64,000 bases of DNA from Gammaproteobacteria bacterium. Its GTDB lineage: Bacteria; Pseudomonadota; Gammaproteobacteria; Granulosicoccales; Granulosicoccaceae. The position numbers and the translations under genes were made by a program. The stretch lies in assembly GCA_019634245.1 (NCBI GenBank), contig JAHQVR010000245.1:27734-91733 (forward strand), written 5' to 3'. Below, piece after piece: positions 27,370 through 35,140 of this stretch (positions within the stretch are counted from its first letter, which is position 1; each line of letters opens with the position of its first letter). The notes beneath the pieces were generated by a model. That model did no database searches. It was not told the origin of the DNA and saw nothing but the letters and a program-made list of their open reading frames with translations.

Positions 27370-27769
27370 CAATGAGGTCCTTTAGTTTTGGCATCAAAGC
27401 GGCTTTAACACCGTCGGCAGTTTGTTCAAATAGGCCTCGAACCTCAGTACCAGTTGCAATTAAGCGAGATTCACAAGTAATGCGGTAGGACAATGACAGG
27501 CTTTTATTACCCCAGGCCTCTAACGTCATTTGAATAGTCAAATCATCCCCATCCGTCGCCGGGCTTTCGAATTTTGCATCTGCTGCGATCAAACCAATAC
27601 CGATTAGGCCAAGTTTTGCACAGATTGTCTGATGACCGCTATGGATCCATAGCCAGTCGTGGAATGTTCTATCAAACCAACTGAAGAATCGCGGGTAGTG
27701 AACAATACCTGCTGGGTCACAGTCGGCAAAACGGACCGCGTGTGTAGTTGTGTGGGTAACTTTACTCAT
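27356..27769 (-). CDS. 4-hydroxybenzoyl-CoA-thioesterase-family (hotdog) thioesterase
   Basis: A 137-residue single hotdog-fold thioesterase. The family motif is near the N-terminus: VRFADCDPAGIVHYPRFFSWFD (about 12-33), with Asp18 (within the DCDPAG loop) at the catalytic aspartate position of 4HBT-type enzymes. It would release the free aromatic acid from its CoA ester, here plausibly gentisyl-CoA to gentisate. It heads the minus-strand operon, 61-70 bases from the divergent monooxygenase-ligase start. Confidence 0.88.
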   Translation of the reverse strand: MSKVTHTTTHAVRFADCDPAGIVHYPRFFSWFDRTFHDWLWIHSGHQTICAKLGLIGIGLIAADAKFESPATDGDDLTIQMTLEAWGNKSLSLSYRITCESRLIATGTEVRGLFEQTADGVKAALMPKLKDLIDVRQ

Positions 27770-27839
27770 TAGGGAATTTATTGCACAATATGGAATTGAA
27801 GTCCAGCATTATTCTTAAAAAAGTACGGAGATGGTCCGG

Positions 27840-30551
27840 ATGCAGTCTGTTGAAATTGTCGGAGCCGGTCCCGCGGGCCTCTATACCGCCATTCTGCTGC
27901 GCCGCCATTTTCCTGATCTGCAGGTTCGGGTAACCGAGCAAAATCCACAAGGTGCCACGTTTGGTTTTGGTGTGGTTTTCTCCGACCAGGCACTCGATTT
28001 CCTACAGGCAGACGATCCCGATACGCATCAACTCGCCACACCACATATGCAGCGCTGGCAAAATATGACGCTGAATCACCCAAAAGGGCAGATCACTCTC
28101 GATGGGGTGGGCTTTGCCTCGATTGGTCGCTTGGAACTGATAGAAATACTGCGTAAGCGTGCCGATGCATTAGGGGTTGAATTGCGATTCGATAAACGCA
28201 TTGAACGTGTGGATAGTGCTGATTTGACTGTTGCCGCTGACGGATTGAATTCGGTTGTACGGGCTAATAATCGTGATGGCTTCGGTGAGTCGCTGAGTTA
28301 TTTGGGCAACCACTTTGTTTGGTTTGGGGCCGAGCGACCTTTCGATACCTTAACGCAAACATTCATAAATACTGACGCCGGACCAATGAATGCTCACCAT
28401 TATCGCTACAGTGAAGATAAAAGCACGTTCATTGTTGAATGCGGCCCCGACACGTTTAGTAAAGCGGGCTTTGCAACCATGTCTGAAGATGAGTCTCGCA
28501 GTGCTTGTCAGCAGTATTTTGCCGCCACACTCGATGATGCCGAATTAATCAGCAATCATTCGCAATGGCGCCAATTTCCCAAGCTATGGTGTGACAATTG
28601 GGTATCTGGGCGCCAAGTACTGGTAGGCGATGCCGCTCATACAGCACACTTCTCTGTTGGATCAGGTACGCGTTTGGCAATGGAGGATTCTATTGCACTA
28701 GTGCAAGCATTGATAAAACACGATGATATTGATGTGGCGTTACATCGTTATCAACAAGAGCGTCAGGCTATTGCGAAAAAGATTGTGAATGCTGCTAACG
28801 TTTCAGCGTCATGGTATGAAAGCTTTGGTGATAAAATGAACCTGGCGCCAATGGACTTTGCGTTTGATTACATTACGCGCTCTGGCCGAGTGGACATGGA
28901 TCGTTTACGAAAGATGTCCCCTCAGTTCTGTGCTGATTACGAAGCTTATAAATCGGTAGTTATAACAGACCCCGTGCCAAACAATACGAGTAGCGCTCAG
29001 GAAATCAAGTTTGATCCTGATGAACACTCAAACTGTTCTGACATTCTTTGGCAACATCTATATAAGAACCCTGAAAAACTCGCGGTTATTGGCCCTGCCG
29101 GCAATTTAAGTTACCAACAATTAATTGGCGAGGCAGCGCGTTGGGGGAATGCCTTTATCGCAGCAGGGCTAAATCGCGGTGATCGTATTGCATTTTTTCT
29201 CGATGACACGCCAAGTTATCCAGCGGCGTTCTTCGGTGCTACCAGAGCTGGTTTTGTGCCAGTGCTGCTAAATACCCAAACCAATCAAGACACCTTGAAC
29301 TACTTTTTAAAAGATTCCAGTGCCACTATCGCCCTGTGCGAATCAACCTTAACGGATCAGTTTTCTGTGGCTGTGTTACAGGGCACCAATATTAAAACAG
29401 TGGTAGTTGCCAATGGATATTCAGACTCAAAGCCGTTTGTCAGTGCTGAGCAATTTTTAGAATCACATGCAAACACATTGTCCTGTGCCGATACCAGTCC
29501 TTACGATATGGCGCTGTGGATGTATTCATCCGGTTCTACCGGCAGGCCAAAGGGCATTGTACATCTGCATCATGATATGGCCTATACGCAAGCCAGTTAC
29601 GCGAAGAATATTTTGAAGCTACAACCCGAAGACATTTGTTTTTCCGTCCCTAAAATTTATTTTGCCTACGGCTTCGGCAACTCCATAACATTCCCGTTTT
29701 CAGCTGGTGCAACCTCTGTGCTCATGCCCGACTCCCCTCGGCCTGACTTGGTTTTGGATACCATAGAAAATTTCAAACCAACTGTCTTGTTTGGTTTACC
29801 AACTTTGTACACCGCACTGTGTAGCGTAGAGAATGTTAAAAATAAGGACTTAAGCTCTCTAACGCAATCAATATCAGCTGCAGAGACGCTATCTCAAGAT
29901 ATTTATGATGCCTGGAAATCACTAACCGGACACGGGCCGACCGAAGGGCTCGGTTCAACTGAAATGTTGCATATTTATCTCAGCAATTTGCCGAACGATC
30001 ATCGCATTGGCGCCGCTGGTGCTCGTGTACCGGGTTATGAAGTCAAATTAGAAACACCTGATGGCCATCCGGTAGTTGAGGGTGAGGAAGGCGTGATGTT
30101 TGTCAGAGGACACTCATCAGCGCCGTGCTACTGGAACAAACCGGACAAAACCAAAGAGACTATGCGGGATGACTGGTTGTATACCGGTGATCGCTTTGTA
30201 CAGCGCGATGGCTATTACTACTTTATGGGTCGAGCTGACGACTTGATAAAAGTATCTGGACAATGGGTATGGCCACTGGAAGTTGAGCGATGTTTAAATG
30301 ATCACCCAGATGTTTATGAGTGCGCGGTGTTAGCGCATGAATTGCCTGACAAACGTTTAACGCTTCGGGCAATTGTTAGTTTGCGTGCCGAATGCAAGGA
30401 CGAACAAGCGCAGTCAAAGATACTGCAGAACCACATTAAAAACACCTTGCAGCCATACAAGTACCCGCGCATAGTTGAGTTTGTCGCAGAGCTACCTAAA
30501 ACCGGTACGGGAAAAATCGATCGGCAAGCTCTGCGCGTCTCTGACAGCTAA
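27840..30551 (+). CDS. Fused aryl-CoA flavin monooxygenase and aryl-CoA ligase
   Basis: One 903-residue frame holds two enzymes. Residues about 1-375 are a class A flavin monooxygenase like salicylyl-CoA 5-hydroxylase and the N-half of 2-aminobenzoyl-CoA monooxygenase/reductase: VEIVGAGPAGLYTA (FAD GxGxxG, about 4-17) and VLVGDAAHTAHFSVGSG (about 260-276). Residues about 395-903 are a benzoate-CoA-ligase-type adenylating enzyme: MYSSGSTGRPKGIVH (about 561-575), TGDRFVQRDGYYYFMGRADD (about 782-801) and the catalytic lysine in TGTGKIDR (Lys892). It would activate an aryl acid to its CoA ester and hydroxylate the ring. ATG 27840 is preferred because GGAG (27827-27830) is correctly spaced; ATG 27831 is too close. 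Neighbours encode the thioesterase and gentisate ring-cleavage steps. Substrate (salicylate or 3-hydroxybenzoate) is inferred. Confidence 0.9.
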   Translation: MQSVEIVGAGPAGLYTAILLRRHFPDLQVRVTEQNPQGATFGFGVVFSDQALDFLQADDPDTHQLATPHMQRWQNMTLNHPKGQITLDGVGFASIGRLELIEILRKRADALGVELRFDKRIERVDSADLTVAADGLNSVVRANNRDGFGESLSYLGNHFVWFGAERPFDTLTQTFINTDAGPMNAHHYRYSEDKSTFIVECGPDTFSKAGFATMSEDESRSACQQYFAATLDDAELISNHSQWRQFPKLWCDNWVSGRQVLVGDAAHTAHFSVGSGTRLAMEDSIALVQALIKHDDIDVALHRYQQERQAIAKKIVNAANVSASWYESFGDKMNLAPMDFAFDYITRSGRVDMDRLRKMSPQFCADYEAYKSVVITDPVPNNTSSAQEIKFDPDEHSNCSDILWQHLYKNPEKLAVIGPAGNLSYQQLIGEAARWGNAFIAAGLNRGDRIAFFLDDTPSYPAAFFGATRAGFVPVLLNTQTNQDTLNYFLKDSSATIALCESTLTDQFSVAVLQGTNIKTVVVANGYSDSKPFVSAEQFLESHANTLSCADTSPYDMALWMYSSGSTGRPKGIVHLHHDMAYTQASYAKNILKLQPEDICFSVPKIYFAYGFGNSITFPFSAGATSVLMPDSPRPDLVLDTIENFKPTVLFGLPTLYTALCSVENVKNKDLSSLTQSISAAETLSQDIYDAWKSLTGHGPTEGLGSTEMLHIYLSNLPNDHRIGAAGARVPGYEVKLETPDGHPVVEGEEGVMFVRGHSSAPCYWNKPDKTKETMRDDWLYTGDRFVQRDGYYYFMGRADDLIKVSGQWVWPLEVERCLNDHPDVYECAVLAHELPDKRLTLRAIVSLRAECKDEQAQSKILQNHIKNTLQPYKYPRIVEFVAELPKTGTGKIDRQALRVSDS

Positions 30552-30637
30552 ACAGTTCGTAGCAATATTGGATTTAACGGTTCGTATTTCACTGTATTCA
30601 TGTTTATGAATACACAACAAATAACAGGAATTTAAAT

Positions 30638-31333
30638 ATGGCATTTGTCATAGACCCCATAAAAACCCCGTCTGTTGCCGTCGCGCAGAGGTCCGAGCGC
30701 TTTCCCGTTAGACGCATTATGTGTGTTGGACGTAACTACGCGGCGCATGCCCGGGAGATGGGTAAAGATCCTGATCGTGAGCCACCATTTTTCTTTTCAA
30801 AACCTGCTGACAGCGTGGTCGATGACGGGTCTACTATCGTCTATCCTCCGCAAACCAACAACTTTCAGTATGAAGCTGAACTCATTGTAGCCATAGGTAG
30901 CACAGCGACTTGTGTACCTGAAACAAGGGCACTCGATCACATTTGGGGTTACGGCATTGGCAACGACCTGACTCGCAGAGACCTACAATTGGCTGCTCGT
31001 GACAAAGGTCGTCCATGGGATTTGGGTAAAGGTTTTGATCACTCCGCAGTTATTGGCCCGATACATCCTGTCAAGAACGTAGGTCATCTACAAGAAGGTA
31101 GAATTAGCTTAAGCGTAAATGGCGACATTAAACAAGAAGGTAACCTCAACGAATTAATTTGGTCGGTACCAGAGATTATTTCAATACTATCTGAAACTAT
31201 TACCCTAGTGCCGGGTGATTTAATCATGACAGGAACACCTGCAGGCGTTGGTCCTTTACAACCAGGTGATGTATGCACAGTCGAAATTGAAGGCTTGGGC
31301 ACGCTTACCACGCACATTGCACCGGCGGCGTAA
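30638..31333 (+). CDS. Fumarylpyruvate hydrolase (FAH family)
   Basis: A 231-residue FAH-superfamily hydrolase. The core motifs RIMCVGRNYAAHAREMG (about 26-42), the metal-binding FQYEAELIVAIG (Glu, about 74-85), GYGIGNDLTRRDLQ (Asp) and TGTPAGVGPLQPGD (about 205-218) are present. In gentisate pathways this enzyme cleaves fumarylpyruvate to fumarate and pyruvate; some homologues hydrolyse maleylpyruvate directly. It sits between the monooxygenase-ligase fusion and gentisate dioxygenase, so the role is well supported. Confidence 0.88.
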   Translation: MAFVIDPIKTPSVAVAQRSERFPVRRIMCVGRNYAAHAREMGKDPDREPPFFFSKPADSVVDDGSTIVYPPQTNNFQYEAELIVAIGSTATCVPETRALDHIWGYGIGNDLTRRDLQLAARDKGRPWDLGKGFDHSAVIGPIHPVKNVGHLQEGRISLSVNGDIKQEGNLNELIWSVPEIISILSETITLVPGDLIMTGTPAGVGPLQPGDVCTVEIEGLGTLTTHIAPAA

Positions 31334-31403
31334 GCTAGTAGATACTATCGTACGAATTCCCAACATTATCGATCAAGCCAATTGGCAGTATAGGAATAGA
31401 ATC

Positions 31404-32480
31404 ATGGCCAACGCAATGCAACCGGAAGATTCAAAAGAGTTACGCGAACTGTATGCAGGGTTTGAACAAGAGCATATCTTGCCACTCTGGACGCAACGTG
31501 CAGACTTGATGCCTGCGACACCGCAACCCAAAGCGGTACCGCATGTTTGGCAATGGTCAAAACTGTTGCCACTAGCCAAACGCTCTGGTGATTTAATACC
31601 CGTAGGTCGCGGTGGTGAGCGTCGCGCGCTTGGATTGGCGAATCCGGGACTTGGTGGCAACGCCTATGTCACGCCAACACTTTGGGCCGCTATCCAGTAC
31701 CTCGGGCCTCGCGAAACAGCACCTGAACACAGGCATGCGCAAAATGCATTCCGATTCGTAGTCGATGGTGAAGGTGTTTGGACTGTGGTTAACGGCGATC
31801 CTGTGCGCATGAGCCGCGGCGATTTGCTGCTCACACCAGGTTGGCATTTTCATGGTCATCATAACGACTCAGATAATCCCATGACTTGGATTGACGGTCT
31901 CGATATTCCATTTGGTCAGCAAAACGATGTTGGCTTTTTTGAGTTTGGAGCTGACAAAGTCAGCAATCTTAAAACACCGCGTTACTCTCAATCAGAACGA
32001 CTCTGGGCCAACCCGGGTTTACGGCCGTTGTCCGGCTTGCAAGAAACAGCCGCATCTCCGCAAATGGCCTATCGATGGGAGCACACTGACCGTGCATTAA
32101 CAGAGCAATTACTGTTAGAGGAAGAGGGTGTAGAGGTTACATGGGATACCGGTCATGCTGCGGTGCGTTTCACCAATCCCACAAACGGTGGCGATGTAAT
32201 GCCCACTATTCGCTGTGAGTTTCATCGTCTGCGAGCCGGTACAAAAACGGTAACGCGACGCGAAGTGGGCTCCAGCGTCTTTCAGGTGTTTGATGGCGAA
32301 GGCACGGTTACGCTTAATGAGCAAACACACCAATTGCGCAAAGGCGATTTATTTGTTGTTCCCTCATGGATACCTTGGTCATTGGAATCCGGTGATGGTT
32401 TTGATTTATTTCGCTTTTCCGACGCACCCATTATTGAACGGTTGAACTTCCACCGTACATCGGTTGAACCAACCGCATAA
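31404..32480 (+). CDS. Gentisate 1,2-dioxygenase (bicupin)
   Basis: A 358-residue bicupin ring-cleavage dioxygenase. The first cupin has EHRHAQNAFRFVVDGEG (about 108-124) and LLLTPGWHFHGH (about 141-152); His109, His111 and His150 fit the Fe(II) triad. The second cupin (about 275-345) has FQVFDGEGTVTLNE and LRKGDLFVVPSW. It opens gentisate between C1 and C2 to give maleylpyruvate. ATG 31404 is chosen because AGGA lies eight bases upstream; an in-frame extension upstream overlaps the hydrolase gene and is not likely translated. Confidence 0.9.
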   Translation: MANAMQPEDSKELRELYAGFEQEHILPLWTQRADLMPATPQPKAVPHVWQWSKLLPLAKRSGDLIPVGRGGERRALGLANPGLGGNAYVTPTLWAAIQYLGPRETAPEHRHAQNAFRFVVDGEGVWTVVNGDPVRMSRGDLLLTPGWHFHGHHNDSDNPMTWIDGLDIPFGQQNDVGFFEFGADKVSNLKTPRYSQSERLWANPGLRPLSGLQETAASPQMAYRWEHTDRALTEQLLLEEEGVEVTWDTGHAAVRFTNPTNGGDVMPTIRCEFHRLRAGTKTVTRREVGSSVFQVFDGEGTVTLNEQTHQLRKGDLFVVPSWIPWSLESGDGFDLFRFSDAPIIERLNFHRTSVEPTA

Positions 32481-32515
32481 TACTGGTCTATCAGTCAATC
32501 TGCAGTTAGCTAAAA

Positions 32516-32530
32516 CCGGTTATAAACCGG
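32516..32530. terminator. Short stem-loop after gentisate dioxygenase
   Basis: CCGGTT (32516-32521) and AACCGG (32525-32530) pair around ATA, 36 bases after the stop. No T-run follows, so termination is only possible, not shown. Confidence 0.3.
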
Positions 32531-32736
32531 GCTACCCCTGGGCAAATATGCTGCCAGTCGATTATCGTTTAACAAACCCGTGGTAGCAGTTAGTCTTTGA
32601 ATCTACAGACTGTTTGCTACGACGGTCTGAAGGTGTCAACCATTGGCATAATTTCTCTGGAATTTTGGTCGGATCCAGGTGATACTGTACACCGTGCTCA
32701 CTGGTGGGGATTAGTCCGCTGGTTTCAGTCGATGAT

Positions 32737-33816
32737 ATGAATAATCAAACTATGTACGTGAACAATGCTTGGTATGTGGCAGGCTGGGCTTCAGAATTTG
32801 ATGAATCTCTAAAAAGCGTTACGCTGCTCGAAGAACGAGTTGTTATGTATCGCTTGGATGCCGAAACAGTGGTTGCGCTAGAGGACCGATGTCCACATCG
32901 TTTATTACCTTTATCTAAAGGTAAAAGAATCGGTGATGATATTCAGTGTGGTTATCACGGGATGACATTCAATTGTAAAGGTGAATGTGTGCGTGTGCCT
33001 GGTCAAGACAATGTTCCTGCATCTGCCTATGTCAAGTCATACCCGGTTGTGCAGAAGAATAATATCGTGTTCGTATGGATGGGGGATGTTAAAAAGGCGG
33101 ATGAAACTCTGATCTTTGATATGCCTGAGTTTAATTCTTCTGATTGGCATGTGCACCAAGGTGATGCACTACATTTAGAAGCAAATTATTTGAATGTTGC
33201 AGAGAATTTGGTAGACCCTGCGCATGTTAGCTTTGTACATCCCACCACTTTAGGGAACTCTGCCAGTGAGAATGTACCGGTTCACGTGGATACAACGGGA
33301 GAGGTTTTGGTAGCTTGGCGCTGGATTCGAGATGCACCTCCTGTGGGTTTTTTCCAAAAGTTCGGAGGTTTTAAAGGAAATGTCGATCGCTGGCATTATT
33401 ACTATCTACATTTGCCATCGATTGCAGTGATAGATTTTGGTAGTGCTGATGCGAAACTAAACTTGCCAGAGGAACAAAGAAATCGTGGAGTACGTATTTT
33501 TGCTCTGCATTTCTTGACACCGGTAAACGAACACTACACCATCGATCGATGGCTGCATATACGAAATACCGCAATTGATGATAAAACTGCCACTGAGCAA
33601 ATGGATGCTATGTTTCGAATCGCCTTTAATGAAGATAAAGAGATTCTAGAAGCAATCGATCAACAGGAGCGACTGCCTCAAACCAGAAAGCCGATTCGAC
33701 TCGCTATAGACAAAGGTCCAACCGTATATCGAAGGCGAATTCGTGATCGTGCGGAACAAGAAGCCACGGAGGATTTGGGTGAGCCGTTACGGCCCACTTT
33801 CGTGCATCATGAGTAG
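32737..33816 (+). CDS. Rieske non-heme iron oxygenase (VanA-like)
   Basis: A 359-residue oxygenase subunit. The Rieske 2Fe-2S ligands are Cys52 and His54 (CPH) and Cys71 and His74 (CGYH). The mononuclear iron motif NLVDPAHVSFVH gives Asp160, His163 and His168. The opening MYVNNAWYVAGWASEF resembles vanillate/dicamba O-demethylase oxygenases. These enzymes demethylate aryl ethers or oxidise small aromatics with electrons from a VanB-type reductase; none is nearby. ATG 32737 is used; 32752 is possible. It is followed by a Liv-type transporter. A decayed copy lies at 21709-21888. Confidence 0.88.
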   Translation: MNNQTMYVNNAWYVAGWASEFDESLKSVTLLEERVVMYRLDAETVVALEDRCPHRLLPLSKGKRIGDDIQCGYHGMTFNCKGECVRVPGQDNVPASAYVKSYPVVQKNNIVFVWMGDVKKADETLIFDMPEFNSSDWHVHQGDALHLEANYLNVAENLVDPAHVSFVHPTTLGNSASENVPVHVDTTGEVLVAWRWIRDAPPVGFFQKFGGFKGNVDRWHYYYLHLPSIAVIDFGSADAKLNLPEEQRNRGVRIFALHFLTPVNEHYTIDRWLHIRNTAIDDKTATEQMDAMFRIAFNEDKEILEAIDQQERLPQTRKPIRLAIDKGPTVYRRRIRDRAEQEATEDLGEPLRPTFVHHE

Positions 33817-33866
33817 AGTTTTCATGGTGTAAATCTAGAAGAATATTGATCGGAGAAAAGTACGTT

Positions 33867-35072
33867 ATGAAAATGATAAAGCGTTGGTTATCTATAGGGG
33901 TCATCTCAATGATGTCCTTGGGCGTGGGAAACGTGTTGGCGCAAGACACCATTAAAATTGGTGAGATTAATCACTATAAAAGAATGGCGGCTTTTGCAGG
34001 CCCGTATAAGCAAGGTATTGAACTGGCATTAGAAGAGGTCAATGATGCCGGAGGTGTGCTTGGCAAACCTCTGGAATTTATATTTCGCGATGATCAGGGT
34101 AAACCTGGCGAAGCTGTGAAAATTGCTGAAGAACTTATGACAAGAGAAGGGACAGTGATGATCACTGGAACCATTCTGAGTAACATCGGACTTGCTATTT
34201 CTTCGCTAGCAGCGGAGAAAGGGTATGTCTATTTAGCGGCCGAGCCATTGGCAGATTCCATTGTTTGGGAAAGCGGTAATGAGTACACGTTTCGGTTAAG
34301 GGCCTCAACCTATATGCAAGCCTCGATGCTCGCTGAGGCAGCATCAAAAACCGATGCGAAAACATACGCCACTATCGCGCCGAACTATGCCTATGGTAAA
34401 GATGCCGTGGCTGCGTTTAAAAAGGCATTAACTGCATTGAAGCCTGATGTAGAGTTTGTCACCGAGCAATGGCCTGCATTGTTCAAGATCGATGCTGGAG
34501 CGGAAGTGCAGGCTATCGAACGAGCTAAGCCTGATGCAATTTACAACGTTACCTTTGGTGGTGATCTTGCAAAATTTGTTCGAGAAGGCACTACCAGAGG
34601 CCTGTTCGACGGAAGAAATGTTTATGGATTGCTCACGGGTGAACCAGAATATATCGATCCATTGAAAGATGAAGCCCCTGAGGGTTGGACGGTGACTGGC
34701 TATCCCTGGTACGACTTTGAAGACGGTAGCAATAAAGTCTTCGTTGATGCCTATATGGCGAAATTTGATGAACGACCTGGCATCGGTTCGTTGGTGGGCT
34801 ATATGACTGTGCAGTCAATAGCGGCGGCGATTACGCGCGCTGGTGCAACGGATGCGGACTCTTTAATTACGGGTTTCAAGGGTTTGGACGTGGAAACACC
34901 GGTAGGGAAAATCCACTTCAGAGAACAAGATCATCAAGCCACTATGGGCGCTTTTGTCGGAACCACGGCAATCAAAGACGGCGCGGGAATTATGGTGGAT
35001 TGGTCATACAAAGATGGTGCGGACTATCTACCATCCGATGAAGAAGTCGCAAAGATGCGACCTTCTAATTAA
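33867..35072 (+). CDS. Periplasmic substrate-binding protein of second Liv-type ABC transporter
   Basis: A 401-residue type I periplasmic binding protein. The signal peptide (about 1-26, ending VLAQD) leads into IKIGEINHYKRMAAFAGPYKQGIELALEEVNDAGGVLG, the classic LivK fold. ATG 33867 is supported by GGAG about 11 bases upstream. First gene of a plus-strand transporter operon; it is separated from the permease gene by a strong stem-loop. Substrate is likely an aromatic carboxylate, given the adjacent Rieske oxygenase (inference). Confidence 0.88.
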   Translation: MKMIKRWLSIGVISMMSLGVGNVLAQDTIKIGEINHYKRMAAFAGPYKQGIELALEEVNDAGGVLGKPLEFIFRDDQGKPGEAVKIAEELMTREGTVMITGTILSNIGLAISSLAAEKGYVYLAAEPLADSIVWESGNEYTFRLRASTYMQASMLAEAASKTDAKTYATIAPNYAYGKDAVAAFKKALTALKPDVEFVTEQWPALFKIDAGAEVQAIERAKPDAIYNVTFGGDLAKFVREGTTRGLFDGRNVYGLLTGEPEYIDPLKDEAPEGWTVTGYPWYDFEDGSNKVFVDAYMAKFDERPGIGSLVGYMTVQSIAAAITRAGATDADSLITGFKGLDVETPVGKIHFREQDHQATMGAFVGTTAIKDGAGIMVDWSYKDGADYLPSDEEVAKMRPSN

Positions 35073-35097
35073 TCTGACCAATCCTATTTAAACAAGA

Positions 35098-35127
35098 CGC
35101 CATCACGAACCGTTTCGTGATGGCGTT
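35098..35127 (+). promoter_or_regulatory. Intercistronic stem-loop between binding-protein and permease genes
   Basis: ACGCCATCACGAA (35098-35110) pairs perfectly over 13 bases with TTCGTGATGGCGT (35115-35127) around a 4-base loop, with no T-run. This placement often protects the 3' end of abundant binding-protein mRNA and reduces permease expression. Confidence 0.7.
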
Positions 35128-35140
35128 AGAGACTTAAATC

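Noticed and set aside
31248..31403. Upstream extension of gentisate dioxygenase into the hydrolase gene
   Set aside because: ATG 31404 has a well-spaced AGGA, and the extension is out-of-frame translation of the hydrolase gene end.
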